Source: JAEINY01 sp942490535 (lineage in GTDB: Bacteria; Bacteroidota; Bacteroidia; Bacteroidales; Marinilabiliaceae). From it: a stretch of DNA of 64,000 nucleotides. The notes under the pieces are model-generated. The model ran no database searches. It was not told the origin of the DNA and worked only from the letters and a program-made list of their open reading frames with translations. The stretch lies in NCBI GenBank assembly GCA_942490535.1, contig CALNXQ010000005.1, positions 992,001-1,056,000 of the forward strand. The letters are read 5' to 3'. The translations under genes were made by a program, and so were the position numbers. Every line of letters starts with the position of its first letter. The first letter of the stretch is position 1. This document shows, piece after piece, positions 34,430 through 42,577 of the stretch.

Positions 34430-35980
34430 TTAAATCTGCTTAAACAACTCTTTCATGTCCACTTTACCGGCAATGATGCTGTGTAAGTCCGCAATTTTCA
34501 CGCGCTCCTGCGCCATGGTGTCGCGGTAACGGATGGTCACGCTGTCGTCTTCCAGGGAGTCGTGGTCAATGGTCACACAGAAAGGCGTACCAATGGCATC
34601 CTGACGACGGTAACGTTTACCGATGGAATCTTTCTCATCGTACTGGCAGTTGAAATCGAATTTCAGATCATCCACAATGGCACGGGCTTTCTCAGGCAGT
34701 CCGTCTTTTTTCACCAAGGGCAGAACAGCCAGTTTGATCGGCGCCAACACCGGCGGCAAGTTCAATACCACACGGGTCTCTTTCTTGCCATCTTTGCCTT
34801 CAACCTCTTCTTCGTTATAGGCCCCGGCCATAATGCTCAGGAACATACGATCCACTCCAATGGACGTCTCAATCACATAAGGCACGTAACTCTTGTTCAA
34901 TTCCGGATCGAAGTACTGGATTTTTTTACCTGAGTGCTCCTGGTGCTGCGTTAAGTCAAAGTCAGTACGGGAGTGGATCCCTTCTACTTCCTTGAAGCCA
35001 AATGGCATCTTGAACTCAATGTCAGTGGCCGCATTGGCGTAGTGAGCCAGTTTCTCATGGTCGTGGAAACGGTAGTTTTCGGCACCCATGCCCATGGCTT
35101 TGTGCCAGTTGATACGGGCTTCTTTCCAATATTCAAACCATGTCATCTCTTCACCCGGACGCACGAAAAATTGCATCTCCATCTGTTCAAATTCACGCAT
35201 GCGGAAAATGAATTGACGGGCCACAATCTCGTTGCGGAAGGCTTTCCCTATTTGGGCAATACCAAAGGGTAATTTCATGCGGCCGGTTTTCTGCACATTC
35301 AGGTAATTCACAAAAATGCCCTGAGCCGTTTCCGGACGCAAATATATTTTTTGAGCCCCATCCGCGGTGGATCCCATTTCGGTGGAGAACATCAGGTTGA
35401 ACTGACGCACATCGGTCCAGTTTTTAGTACCGGAGATGGGACATGCAATTTCATAATCTAAAATGATCTGACGCAAATCCTCCAGGTCATTGTTATTTAA
35501 GGCCGCCGCAAAACGGGTATGCACTTCATCAATTTTTTGCTGATTGGCCTGTACCCGCGGATTGGTGTCGCGAAACTGGGCTTCATCAAAGCTGTCTCCA
35601 AACCGTTTCGCCGCTTTGTCCACTTCTTTATTGATCTTCTCTTCAAATTTCTGGATCAGATCTTCAATCAACACATCGGCACGGTAGCGCTTTTTGCTGT
35701 CTTTGTTATCAATCAAGGGATCGTTAAAGGCATCCACGTGACCCGACGCTTTCCAGGTAGTGGGGTGCATAAAAATGGCCGAGTCCAGGCCCACTACATT
35801 ATCATGCAGTTTCACCATGGAATCCCACCAATATTTCTTGATGTTGTTTTTGAGCTCTACCCCGTTCTGACCGTAATCATAAACTGCACCCAGCCCGTCG
35901 TAGATTTCGCTGGATTGAAATACAAAACCGTACTCTTTACAGTGAGCGACCAATTTCTTAAAAACGTCCTCTTGTGCCAT
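34430..35980 (-). CDS. glyS: glycyl-tRNA synthetase, eukaryote/archaea-type
   Basis: 516 residues, the single-chain class II homodimeric form. Visible features: N-terminal YGFVFQSSEIYDGLGAVYDYGQNGVELKNNIKKYWW (motif 1 region), the RPETAQGIFVNYLNV block, motif 2 in FGIAQIGKAFRNEI, FIFRMREFEQMEMQFF, motif 3 region VPYVIETSIGVDRMFLSI, and the C-terminal anticodon-binding domain (LAPIKLAVLPLVKKD, then RYRRQDAIGTPFCVTID). It charges tRNA-Gly. It is flanked by its own terminator and a long upstream region without genes. Confidence 0.96.
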   Translation of the reverse strand: MAQEDVFKKLVAHCKEYGFVFQSSEIYDGLGAVYDYGQNGVELKNNIKKYWWDSMVKLHDNVVGLDSAIFMHPTTWKASGHVDAFNDPLIDNKDSKKRYRADVLIEDLIQKFEEKINKEVDKAAKRFGDSFDEAQFRDTNPRVQANQQKIDEVHTRFAAALNNNDLEDLRQIILDYEIACPISGTKNWTDVRQFNLMFSTEMGSTADGAQKIYLRPETAQGIFVNYLNVQKTGRMKLPFGIAQIGKAFRNEIVARQFIFRMREFEQMEMQFFVRPGEEMTWFEYWKEARINWHKAMGMGAENYRFHDHEKLAHYANAATDIEFKMPFGFKEVEGIHSRTDFDLTQHQEHSGKKIQYFDPELNKSYVPYVIETSIGVDRMFLSIMAGAYNEEEVEGKDGKKETRVVLNLPPVLAPIKLAVLPLVKKDGLPEKARAIVDDLKFDFNCQYDEKDSIGKRYRRQDAIGTPFCVTIDHDSLEDDSVTIRYRDTMAQERVKIADLHSIIAGKVDMKELFKQI

Positions 35981-36488
35981 ATGTTTAAGTTGTTAAAATT
36001 TCGAATATTTATGTTGATACCGCCGGTTAAAACTTAGGTCTGTTACTTAAGTTATTTAAAACACCAATTGGTATTTGTGATGATTTTAAACCAAAGGCAC
36101 AAAAATAGTTGAAATTTGATTAATAGGTAAAATTTGGAGCTACTGATTTTTAAGATGTTTTTGAAATCAGGAAAAACAGTCTAAAGTCAGTAGCAGGAAG
36201 TCCAAAACACAGAACACGTCAAAAAGGGAAACCGGCCATCCGGCTTCGTTCATGAGCAAAAACCTTTACCCCTTAACCTTAAACCTGTATTTCTATGTAC
36301 CCATTGTAATTTCGATCATGGTTTAACGAACGCCGAATAATGAATCCTGAGACATAAATTCTGATTCTCTGTGCCCTTTCTGTGAGCGTCTGCTTATGAG
36401 CTATGTGTAACATACTGGCAAAGCCTGGAAGTGTATGAAACGGTGAGGAGAAGCAGGCCGTTTTCCTATTTAACAGGCTCCCCCATGT
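35981..36488. other. 508-bp intergenic region without recognised genes
   Basis: The promoter of glyS should lie near 35990-36060 (TAAGTTTT on minus is a weak candidate). The rest contains degenerate low-complexity text, with no ORF showing protein-like composition and no stable hairpin followed by a T-run. Confidence 0.5.
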
Positions 36489-36666
36489 GTTCCTAAAAGT
36501 CCCTCCTGGGTTCCTAAGCGGCTGCGCTGCGCTCCTAATAGTTCTTCTTCCGTTCCTAATACTCCCGTTTCAATACCTAATGGTTGCCCATCTGTTCCTG
36601 ACAGGTAACCGGCTCTTCCTAATACTCTACGGTGAAGTCCTAACGTTTACGTTTCAGTCCCTAAGT
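36489..36666. repeat. 21-bp-period tandem array beside nadB
   Basis: Nine degenerate units of exactly 21 bp; the core TCCTAA (TTAGGA on minus) recurs with CCTAA at 36492, 36513, 36534, 36555, 36576, 36597 (CCTGA), 36618, 36639 and 36660. The remaining bases of each unit vary. The last unit overlaps the nadB stop codon. Units are not identical and there are no spacers, so this is not a CRISPR. Confidence 0.85.
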
Positions 36667-38238
36667 CTAATCTTGCAGCTTCCCGGGATAATCCACATTA
36701 TAATGCAAGCCCCGGCTTTCCTTCCGTTTGCGGGCCATTTTGATGATGAGGTAACCCACATTAATTTTATTGCGCAGTTCACAAATGCGTTGCGACACCA
36801 CGGATTTACGGAACAGGTTCTCTGTTTCCCGGTAAAGCACTTCCAGTCGGTCGTAGGCCCGGTTCAGACGGATGTTGGAGCGCACTATACCCACGTAATA
36901 ACTCATGATTTGCTCCACCTCCTTATTGGTTTGGGTGATGAGTACCAGTTCTTCCGGACTGGTGGTGCCTTCAATATTCCAATCGGGGATGCGTGGGTTA
37001 AAATCAATTGCTTTGACCTTTTCAATGGCTGCCTGAGCTGCAGCGTCGGCATAGACAATGCCCTCGGTCAGGGAATTGGAGGCTAGTCGGTTGGCGCCAT
37101 GTAAGCCGGTGCAGGAACATTCGCCGGCCGCATATAAATGGTTGATGGAGCTTTCGCCGTTTAAGTCCACCTTAATGCCGCCGCATAAATAGTGTGCCGC
37201 AGGGACCACCGGAATTTTATCTTTGGTGATATCAATGCCTAAGGATAAGCACTTCTTATATATATTCGGGAAATGTTCCCGGGTTTCTTCGGCTGGTTTA
37301 TGGGTCACATCCAGATAGACATATTCATCGCCCCGGCTCTTGAGTTCATTGTCGATGGCCCGGGCCACAATGTCACGGGGGGCCAGACAACCCCGCTCAT
37401 CGTATTTATCCATGAACTCTTTGCCATCCTGGGTGCGCAAAATACCACCATATCCCCGCATGGCCTCCGTAATCAGAAAAGATGGACGCTCTGCCGGATT
37501 GTACAAAGAAGTGGGGTGAAACTGTACGAATTCCATGTTTTCAATGATGCCCTTGGCCCTAAAAACCATGGCAATGCCATCGCCCGTGGCGATTAAAGGA
37601 TTGGTCGTAGTATGGTAAACGCTGCCAATGCCTCCGGTAGCCATCATCGTTGTTTTGGCCAGAAAGGTCTCTACCTGGCTGGTTTTTTTGTTGAGCACAT
37701 AAGCGCCATAACACTCAATATCGCGCATCCAGGGCTCGGTTACCTTGCCCAGGTGGTGTTGGGTGATGATTTCCACTGCAAAATGGTGTTCCATCACCGT
37801 GATGTGGGGATGGTTGCGAATTTGCTCAATCAGGGAACGTTGAATTTCCGCTCCGGTATTATCTTTATGGTGTAAAATGCGGTATTCGGAATGGCCGCCT
37901 TCGCGGTGCAGGTCATAGTGACCATTTTCTTTTTTATCAAATTGAGTGCCCCAGGAGAGTAATTGTTGAATCTGGGCGGGCGCCTGGGTCACGACTTTAT
38001 AAACGGTCTCCGGCCGGCACTCTCCATCACCGGCAATGATGGTATCTTCAATGTGTTTCTCGAAGTTGTCCGGGGCATACATCACTGATGAAATACCTCC
38101 CTGGGCATAAGCCGTATTGGTTTCTTTCAACTCCGTTTTACTAACCACTGCTACTTTACCATGATCAGCTACCTTCAAGGCGAAGCTTAATCCGGCAATA
38201 CCAGAACCGATGACCAGAAAATCAAATTCGTGTCTCAT
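36667..38238 (-). CDS. nadB: L-aspartate oxidase
   Basis: 523 residues. FAD-binding N-terminus DFLVIGSGIAGLSFALKVA; AYAQGGISSVM; the substrate/FAD region HREGGHSEYRILHHKD; GIAMVFRAKG, ENMEFVQFHPTSLY, CGGIKVDLNG and LYAAGECSCTGLHGANRLASNSLTEGIVYADAAA are all family hallmarks, and the C-terminal helical domain is present. It oxidises L-aspartate to iminoaspartate for NAD synthesis. nadA and nadC are not adjacent. Confidence 0.96.
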   Translation of the reverse strand: MRHEFDFLVIGSGIAGLSFALKVADHGKVAVVSKTELKETNTAYAQGGISSVMYAPDNFEKHIEDTIIAGDGECRPETVYKVVTQAPAQIQQLLSWGTQFDKKENGHYDLHREGGHSEYRILHHKDNTGAEIQRSLIEQIRNHPHITVMEHHFAVEIITQHHLGKVTEPWMRDIECYGAYVLNKKTSQVETFLAKTTMMATGGIGSVYHTTTNPLIATGDGIAMVFRAKGIIENMEFVQFHPTSLYNPAERPSFLITEAMRGYGGILRTQDGKEFMDKYDERGCLAPRDIVARAIDNELKSRGDEYVYLDVTHKPAEETREHFPNIYKKCLSLGIDITKDKIPVVPAAHYLCGGIKVDLNGESSINHLYAAGECSCTGLHGANRLASNSLTEGIVYADAAAQAAIEKVKAIDFNPRIPDWNIEGTTSPEELVLITQTNKEVEQIMSYYVGIVRSNIRLNRAYDRLEVLYRETENLFRKSVVSQRICELRNKINVGYLIIKMARKRKESRGLHYNVDYPGKLQD

Positions 38239-38260
38239 TGCTTTTGCTCAAATGAAGGTA

Positions 38261-38268
38261 CAAATGTA
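38261..38268 (-). promoter_or_regulatory. -7 promoter box of nadB
   Basis: The minus strand reads TACATTTG (TAnnTTTG) 22 bases before the start codon. Confidence 0.55.
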
Positions 38269-38358
38269 GAAAAAAAACGCAGGGGCTACTTGACTTTGAT
38301 AATTATTGAATCGAAATTGAATACACGCATTTCTTTAATTTAATCAAATCGCTAAAAC

Positions 38359-39552
38359 ATGAGAAAATTGAAATTTGTAGTGGCAACAGTTCTGTTGTCG
38401 ACATGAATCTTTTATTATGGTTGTCAAAAAGAGGACATCATTGTAGAAGACGAAATCCAGGAAGTAACTGGATTAAAAAGCGCTTCTGTTGCTAACCAGG
38501 GATACATTGTCATCCTGAATGAAGGCGTAGTAATGGACGTGCCGGGAGAGGATTTTAAGCTGAAGAAAGAAAAAGTGAAGCAAAAGGCTGATCTGCTGCT
38601 GTCGAAAAAAGGAATCAAGGGGAAAGCGTTTAAACACGTTTATGGCAAAGCTGTGAAAGGTTTTGCATTGGATTTGAGCAAAGCTGAAGCACGGGAGCTG
38701 GCCAATGATGCGGACGTTTTGCGTGTGGAGCTGGATCAGGTGATTGCATTGGCGCCTCCTAAGGATAAAGGAAAACCCAGTGGAGGTGAAGAAACAGGTC
38801 AGTTGATGCCTTGGGGAATCACGCGCGTGGGTGGACCGGTAAGTGGTATTGGAAAGGTGGCCTGGATTATTGATTCAGGGATTGATCTGGATCATCCCGA
38901 CTTAAATGTAGACACGCAGCGTGCGGCCGTGTTTTTGGGGCCTCGCGATACACCGGATGATCAGAACGGACATGGATCGCATGTGGCAGGGACGGTGGCA
39001 GCACTGGATAATAGTATTGGTGTGGTAGGCGTCGCTCCTGGTGCCTTGGTGGTGCCGGTACGGGTATTGGACCGGCGGGGAAGTGGAAGTACATCGGGCG
39101 TGATTGCCGGTGTTGACTATGTGGCCGCCAATGCCGGTGCAGGTGATGTGGCTAATATGAGTTTGGGAGGAGGCATCTCCATCACCTTGGACGAAGCGGT
39201 TTTGAATGCCTCTGCTCAGCTTAAATTTGTATTGGCCGCCGGCAACGAATCGGATGATGCTGATAACCATTCGCCGGCACGCATCAATGGGCCCAATATT
39301 TATACCATCTCAGCCATGGACAGCAGTGATAATTGGGCTTATTTCTCTAATTATGGGACTGCCGTTGATTATTGTGCACCGGGTTACAGCATCTATTCGA
39401 CCTATAAGAATGGAGGGTACACAACCATGAGTGGTACATCTATGGCAGCGCCTCATGTGTGTGGGTTGTTATTAATCACCAATAACCTGTCAACAGATGG
39501 GTACGTGAATGGAGATCCGGACGGCGATCCTGATCCGATAGCACATAATTAA
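38359..39552 (+). pseudogene. subtilisin-like S8 protease lipoprotein with an in-frame TGA in the signal peptide
   Basis: From ATG 38359 the frame reads MRKLKFVVATVLLST, then TGA (38404-38406), then IFYYGCQKEDIIVE in the same frame: a lipoprotein signal with lipobox YYGC cut by one stop. Downstream is an inhibitor-I9 propeptide (GYIVILNEG...VLRVELDQVIALA) and an S8 domain with Asp172 (IDSGIDLDHPDL), His205 (GHGSHVAGT) and Ser361 (GTSMAAPHVCG), all intact. The next possible start, ATG 38533, removes the signal and part of the propeptide. Either the gene is inactivated at the level of export, the stop is read through, or the base is a sequencing error. It is divergent from nadB. Confidence 0.85.
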
Positions 39553-39573
39553 TCCGTGAATGATATGAAATGG

Positions 39574-39603
39574 AAGGAATGTCGGAAGGCATTCCTTTTT
39601 TTA
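39574..39603 (+). terminator. intrinsic terminator of the S8 protease gene
   Basis: AAGGAATG (39574-39581) pairs with CATTCCTT (39590-39597) over an 8-base loop, then a T-run follows. Confidence 0.85.
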
Positions 39604-39646
39604 TTTTCGGAATATTGGCTTTCTTTAGAAAGTAGAGATTATTTAA

Positions 39647-41647
39647 CTCACATTTCTGAGTTGCGAACTACCTGAATATCAGGTAAAATAAAACGAAAAA
39701 ATCACAAAAAAAGCTGCATTTTCTGATTGTATTTTGTTAATTTTAAGTCTGTTAACAAGTAAAATACAAAAACAAGCAAGATCATGCAGCAAAACAAAAA
39801 TACTAAATTTAAAGGAGAGCTTACCACGATCATAAATGAAGAAAGCGGAATTGAAAGTAAACTGGAAAGTGTTATGAGTTTATTTGCCATAAAGAAACAG
39901 CTATCCGCTTTCGATTCACTCAAAAACAGAGGGCATAATTTATCTGATCTTCTGTGCTGTTTAATCTTAATGTCACTTCAGGGAGTCAGTAATGTTTTTA
40001 AGCTAACCATCCAGAAACAAGGTGTTAATAAGGATGCTTATTATTCTGCCAAGAATAATGAATACATCAACTGGCATCAGCTTTTGATACTGACAGCACA
40101 TCATTTTCGATGGCTAATTAGCAACCGGCCATCTTTGCAAAAAGAAGGTATAACTGCACTTATTGCCGATGACTCACCGTTAAAAAAGACTGGCAAGAAA
40201 ATGGAGAAAGTGAGTATGATACATGATCATGTGACCAATACTTATATTTTGGGCTTTAAGTTGTTAGTTCTTGGTTTCTGGGATGGCGGAAGTTTCATAC
40301 CTGTCAGTTTCAGCCTTCACAGAGAAAAGGGAAGTAAGCTAAAAAAAGCAACCGATGCCCATAAACAATCCGTACGGGCTGAGCAAAAAGCAAATGTTAA
40401 TTTAACCAATGCTCAACAAGCACTTGAGCGAAAACAAACGGCAGTTAACAAACACAAGGCTATTACGGAGAATACTCCAACTAGAACAAACCTGAACCGG
40501 CTTATCAATGCAGCCAATGCAGAAGAAAAAGCAATGCAAAAGGTTGCTTCCTATGAAAAGCTATTACAGGAGAAAAAAACTCAACAGGAGAAGTTAAAAC
40601 AGGAACGGGATAAAATAGCAAAGACCAATCCCACCTATGGTTTAAATAGAAAGGAAAAAGCAAAACAATTCAAGAAAAAGAGAGCAGCAGGCAGCTGTGG
40701 CAGCAAGCGCGACAAAGAAGCAGATATCAGTAAAATCGACATGCTTGTCACCATGCTAAAACAAGCCGTAAAAAAAGGATTTGTACCAGATTATGTCCTG
40801 ACCGATACATGGTTTTTCTGCAAAGAACTGCTCTTAACAGTCAATGATATGGCTACAAAAGGAGTCAAACTATTATCCATGGCTAAAATGGGAAATGCCA
40901 CATACACACTTGTTTCCGATGGGAAAAAGTACAATATCCATACGCTGCTTAAAATGAGAAACCGGCAAGCAAAGTACAGCCGGAAGCTTAAGGCTCACTA
41001 TATTAAAATACCAGTTGTATATGCAGACATACGTGTTGACTTGTTTCTTGTAAAGTTTGGGGGCAATGGTACATGGAGGCTGCTGGTAACAAATGATTTA
41101 AGCATGACCTTCACGAAGGTAATGGAAGTATACAAATTGCGTTGGAGTATTGAAGTGTTTTTCAAGGAGTGTAAGCAATATCTACACTTGGGAGGTTCCC
41201 ATTCAAGTGATTTTGATGCTCAAATTGCAGACACTACACTGTCTATGATTCAGCATATCATGCTTGTGTTTTTTAAGCGCATGAACCATCAGCAGAGCTT
41301 TGGTGAGATATTCAAGGATGTATCCGATGAGTTGATAGAAGCCACGCTCGCTGAGACAATCTGGGAAATATTTATTAAGGTAATGGTAGTTTTAGCAGAG
41401 ATTATTAATGCGGATGCCATGGAAATGCAAATACAGGCGATGCGAAAACCAGAGGCGATGCACATGGTGAAGAGGCTAATATGTGAAAGAAGGGAACTCA
41501 AAAGTGTGGCATGAAAAACGCAGACTCCCCATCTGGGTCGTATGTAATTGCTACACACCTTGTTGTATTGTGATATTTTAAGTTACATAGTCCATTTGGG
41601 CAAAAATACTAGCTGATTTTAAGCATATTGCATCTCAGAATTATTAG
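39647..41647 (+). mobile_element. IS4-family insertion sequence, copy C (2001 bp)
   Basis: Same ends and length as copies A and B (CTCACATTTCTGAG ... CTCAGAATTATTAG). It has a perfect 8-bp target duplication TTATTTAA at 39639-39646 and 41648-41655. It sits between the S8 protease terminator and the channel gene; only 8 bases separate the target repeat from the channel ATG. Confidence 0.93.
39784..41514 (+). CDS. IS4-family DDE transposase, copy C
   Basis: 576 residues, same as copy A except Asp for Ala in SKRDKEAD (base 40712). The catalytic motifs are unchanged and the ORF is intact. Confidence 0.93.
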   Translation: MQQNKNTKFKGELTTIINEESGIESKLESVMSLFAIKKQLSAFDSLKNRGHNLSDLLCCLILMSLQGVSNVFKLTIQKQGVNKDAYYSAKNNEYINWHQLLILTAHHFRWLISNRPSLQKEGITALIADDSPLKKTGKKMEKVSMIHDHVTNTYILGFKLLVLGFWDGGSFIPVSFSLHREKGSKLKKATDAHKQSVRAEQKANVNLTNAQQALERKQTAVNKHKAITENTPTRTNLNRLINAANAEEKAMQKVASYEKLLQEKKTQQEKLKQERDKIAKTNPTYGLNRKEKAKQFKKKRAAGSCGSKRDKEADISKIDMLVTMLKQAVKKGFVPDYVLTDTWFFCKELLLTVNDMATKGVKLLSMAKMGNATYTLVSDGKKYNIHTLLKMRNRQAKYSRKLKAHYIKIPVVYADIRVDLFLVKFGGNGTWRLLVTNDLSMTFTKVMEVYKLRWSIEVFFKECKQYLHLGGSHSSDFDAQIADTTLSMIQHIMLVFFKRMNHQQSFGEIFKDVSDELIEATLAETIWEIFIKVMVVLAEIINADAMEMQIQAMRKPEAMHMVKRLICERRELKSVA

Positions 41648-41663
41648 TTATTTAAGACTATCC

Positions 41664-42500
41664 ATGAATTTAAGAAAGCGCCTTTTCAAAATTGTTGAAC
41701 CAACGGATAATCCAAAGGATGTCAACCGGTATTTTGACATTTTCATCATGAGCCTCATCCTTTTGAATGTATTGGCCATCGTACTGGAATCAGAACCGGT
41801 TATAAGGGCTTCTTTATCCTCCTTTTTTAGAGGTTTTGAATGTTTTTCAGTGCTTGTTTTCTCAATTGAATATGTTATTCGTATTTGGACCATTGTTGAA
41901 AATCGCAGCTATCAGTCACCAGTTTTGGGGCGACTGAAGTTTGTAATAAGTCCGATGGCGATCATCGATCTTCTGGCTATCTTGCCTTTTTATCTACCTT
42001 TTGTAGGTGTTGATTTAAGGGTTTTGAGAATATTAAGATTATTCCGAATTTTTAGAATTATCAAAGTGGCCCGATATACCAAAGCTTTCACTATGGTGCG
42101 TGATGTGTTTCGCGAAAAGAAGGAAGAATTGCTTGTTATCATCGTATTCATCAGTATATTATTGGTGTTGCTTTCAACCATTATGTATTATCTGGAGGGA
42201 CATTTGCAACCGGAAATATTTGGGAGTATACCACGTTCTTTGTGGTGGGGCATTATTACATTAACCACGGTTGGCTATGGAGATGCTGTTCCTGTTACCG
42301 CCTTCGGTCAGTTGTTTGGTGGGATTGTGGCGCTTTTAGGAATTGGATTTATTGCATTGCCCACAGGGATATTGGCTTCAGGGTTTTCAGAACAGATTTC
42401 AAAATACAAAGAGCGTAAAGCAAACCCGCGGGATACGGTTGTTAAAAGAGAAGAAAGCCATTTAACATCCTCCCGGAGTCAGACGCATGATCGTAATTAA
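41664..42500 (+). CDS. voltage-gated potassium-channel-type ion transporter
   Basis: 278 residues from ATG 41664. Six TM helices: S1 FIMSLILLNVLAIVL, S2-S3 in FSVLVFSIEYVIRIW and MAIIDLLAILPFYL, the S4 voltage sensor LRVLRILRLFRIFRIIK, S5 VIIVFISILLVLLSTIMYYL, pore with the K+ filter TVGYGD, then S6. The longer frame from 41628 begins within the IS element, so those 12 residues are not native. Promoter elements of this gene must lie upstream and have been moved 2 kb away by copy C, so expression may be lost or driven from the element. Confidence 0.92.
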   Translation: MNLRKRLFKIVEPTDNPKDVNRYFDIFIMSLILLNVLAIVLESEPVIRASLSSFFRGFECFSVLVFSIEYVIRIWTIVENRSYQSPVLGRLKFVISPMAIIDLLAILPFYLPFVGVDLRVLRILRLFRIFRIIKVARYTKAFTMVRDVFREKKEELLVIIVFISILLVLLSTIMYYLEGHLQPEIFGSIPRSLWWGIITLTTVGYGDAVPVTAFGQLFGGIVALLGIGFIALPTGILASGFSEQISKYKERKANPRDTVVKREESHLTSSRSQTHDRN

Positions 42501-42577
42501 TTATTTTATCCCTTGAATGCAACCCTCCAAAACTTCCCATGTCTTTAGTGCAGAATTAGATTAAAAACCAACGAATC

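Noticed and set aside
36489..36666. CRISPR array
   Set aside because: Units are contiguous, degenerate and 21 bp long with no spacers and no cas genes.
36487..37086. 199-residue ORF on the plus strand over the array and nadB
   Set aside because: Lies antisense to conserved nadB and is produced by the 21-bp array plus shadow frame.
41628..41663. Longer start of the channel gene
   Set aside because: The first part is IS4-family DNA and the target repeat, so it is not native sequence.
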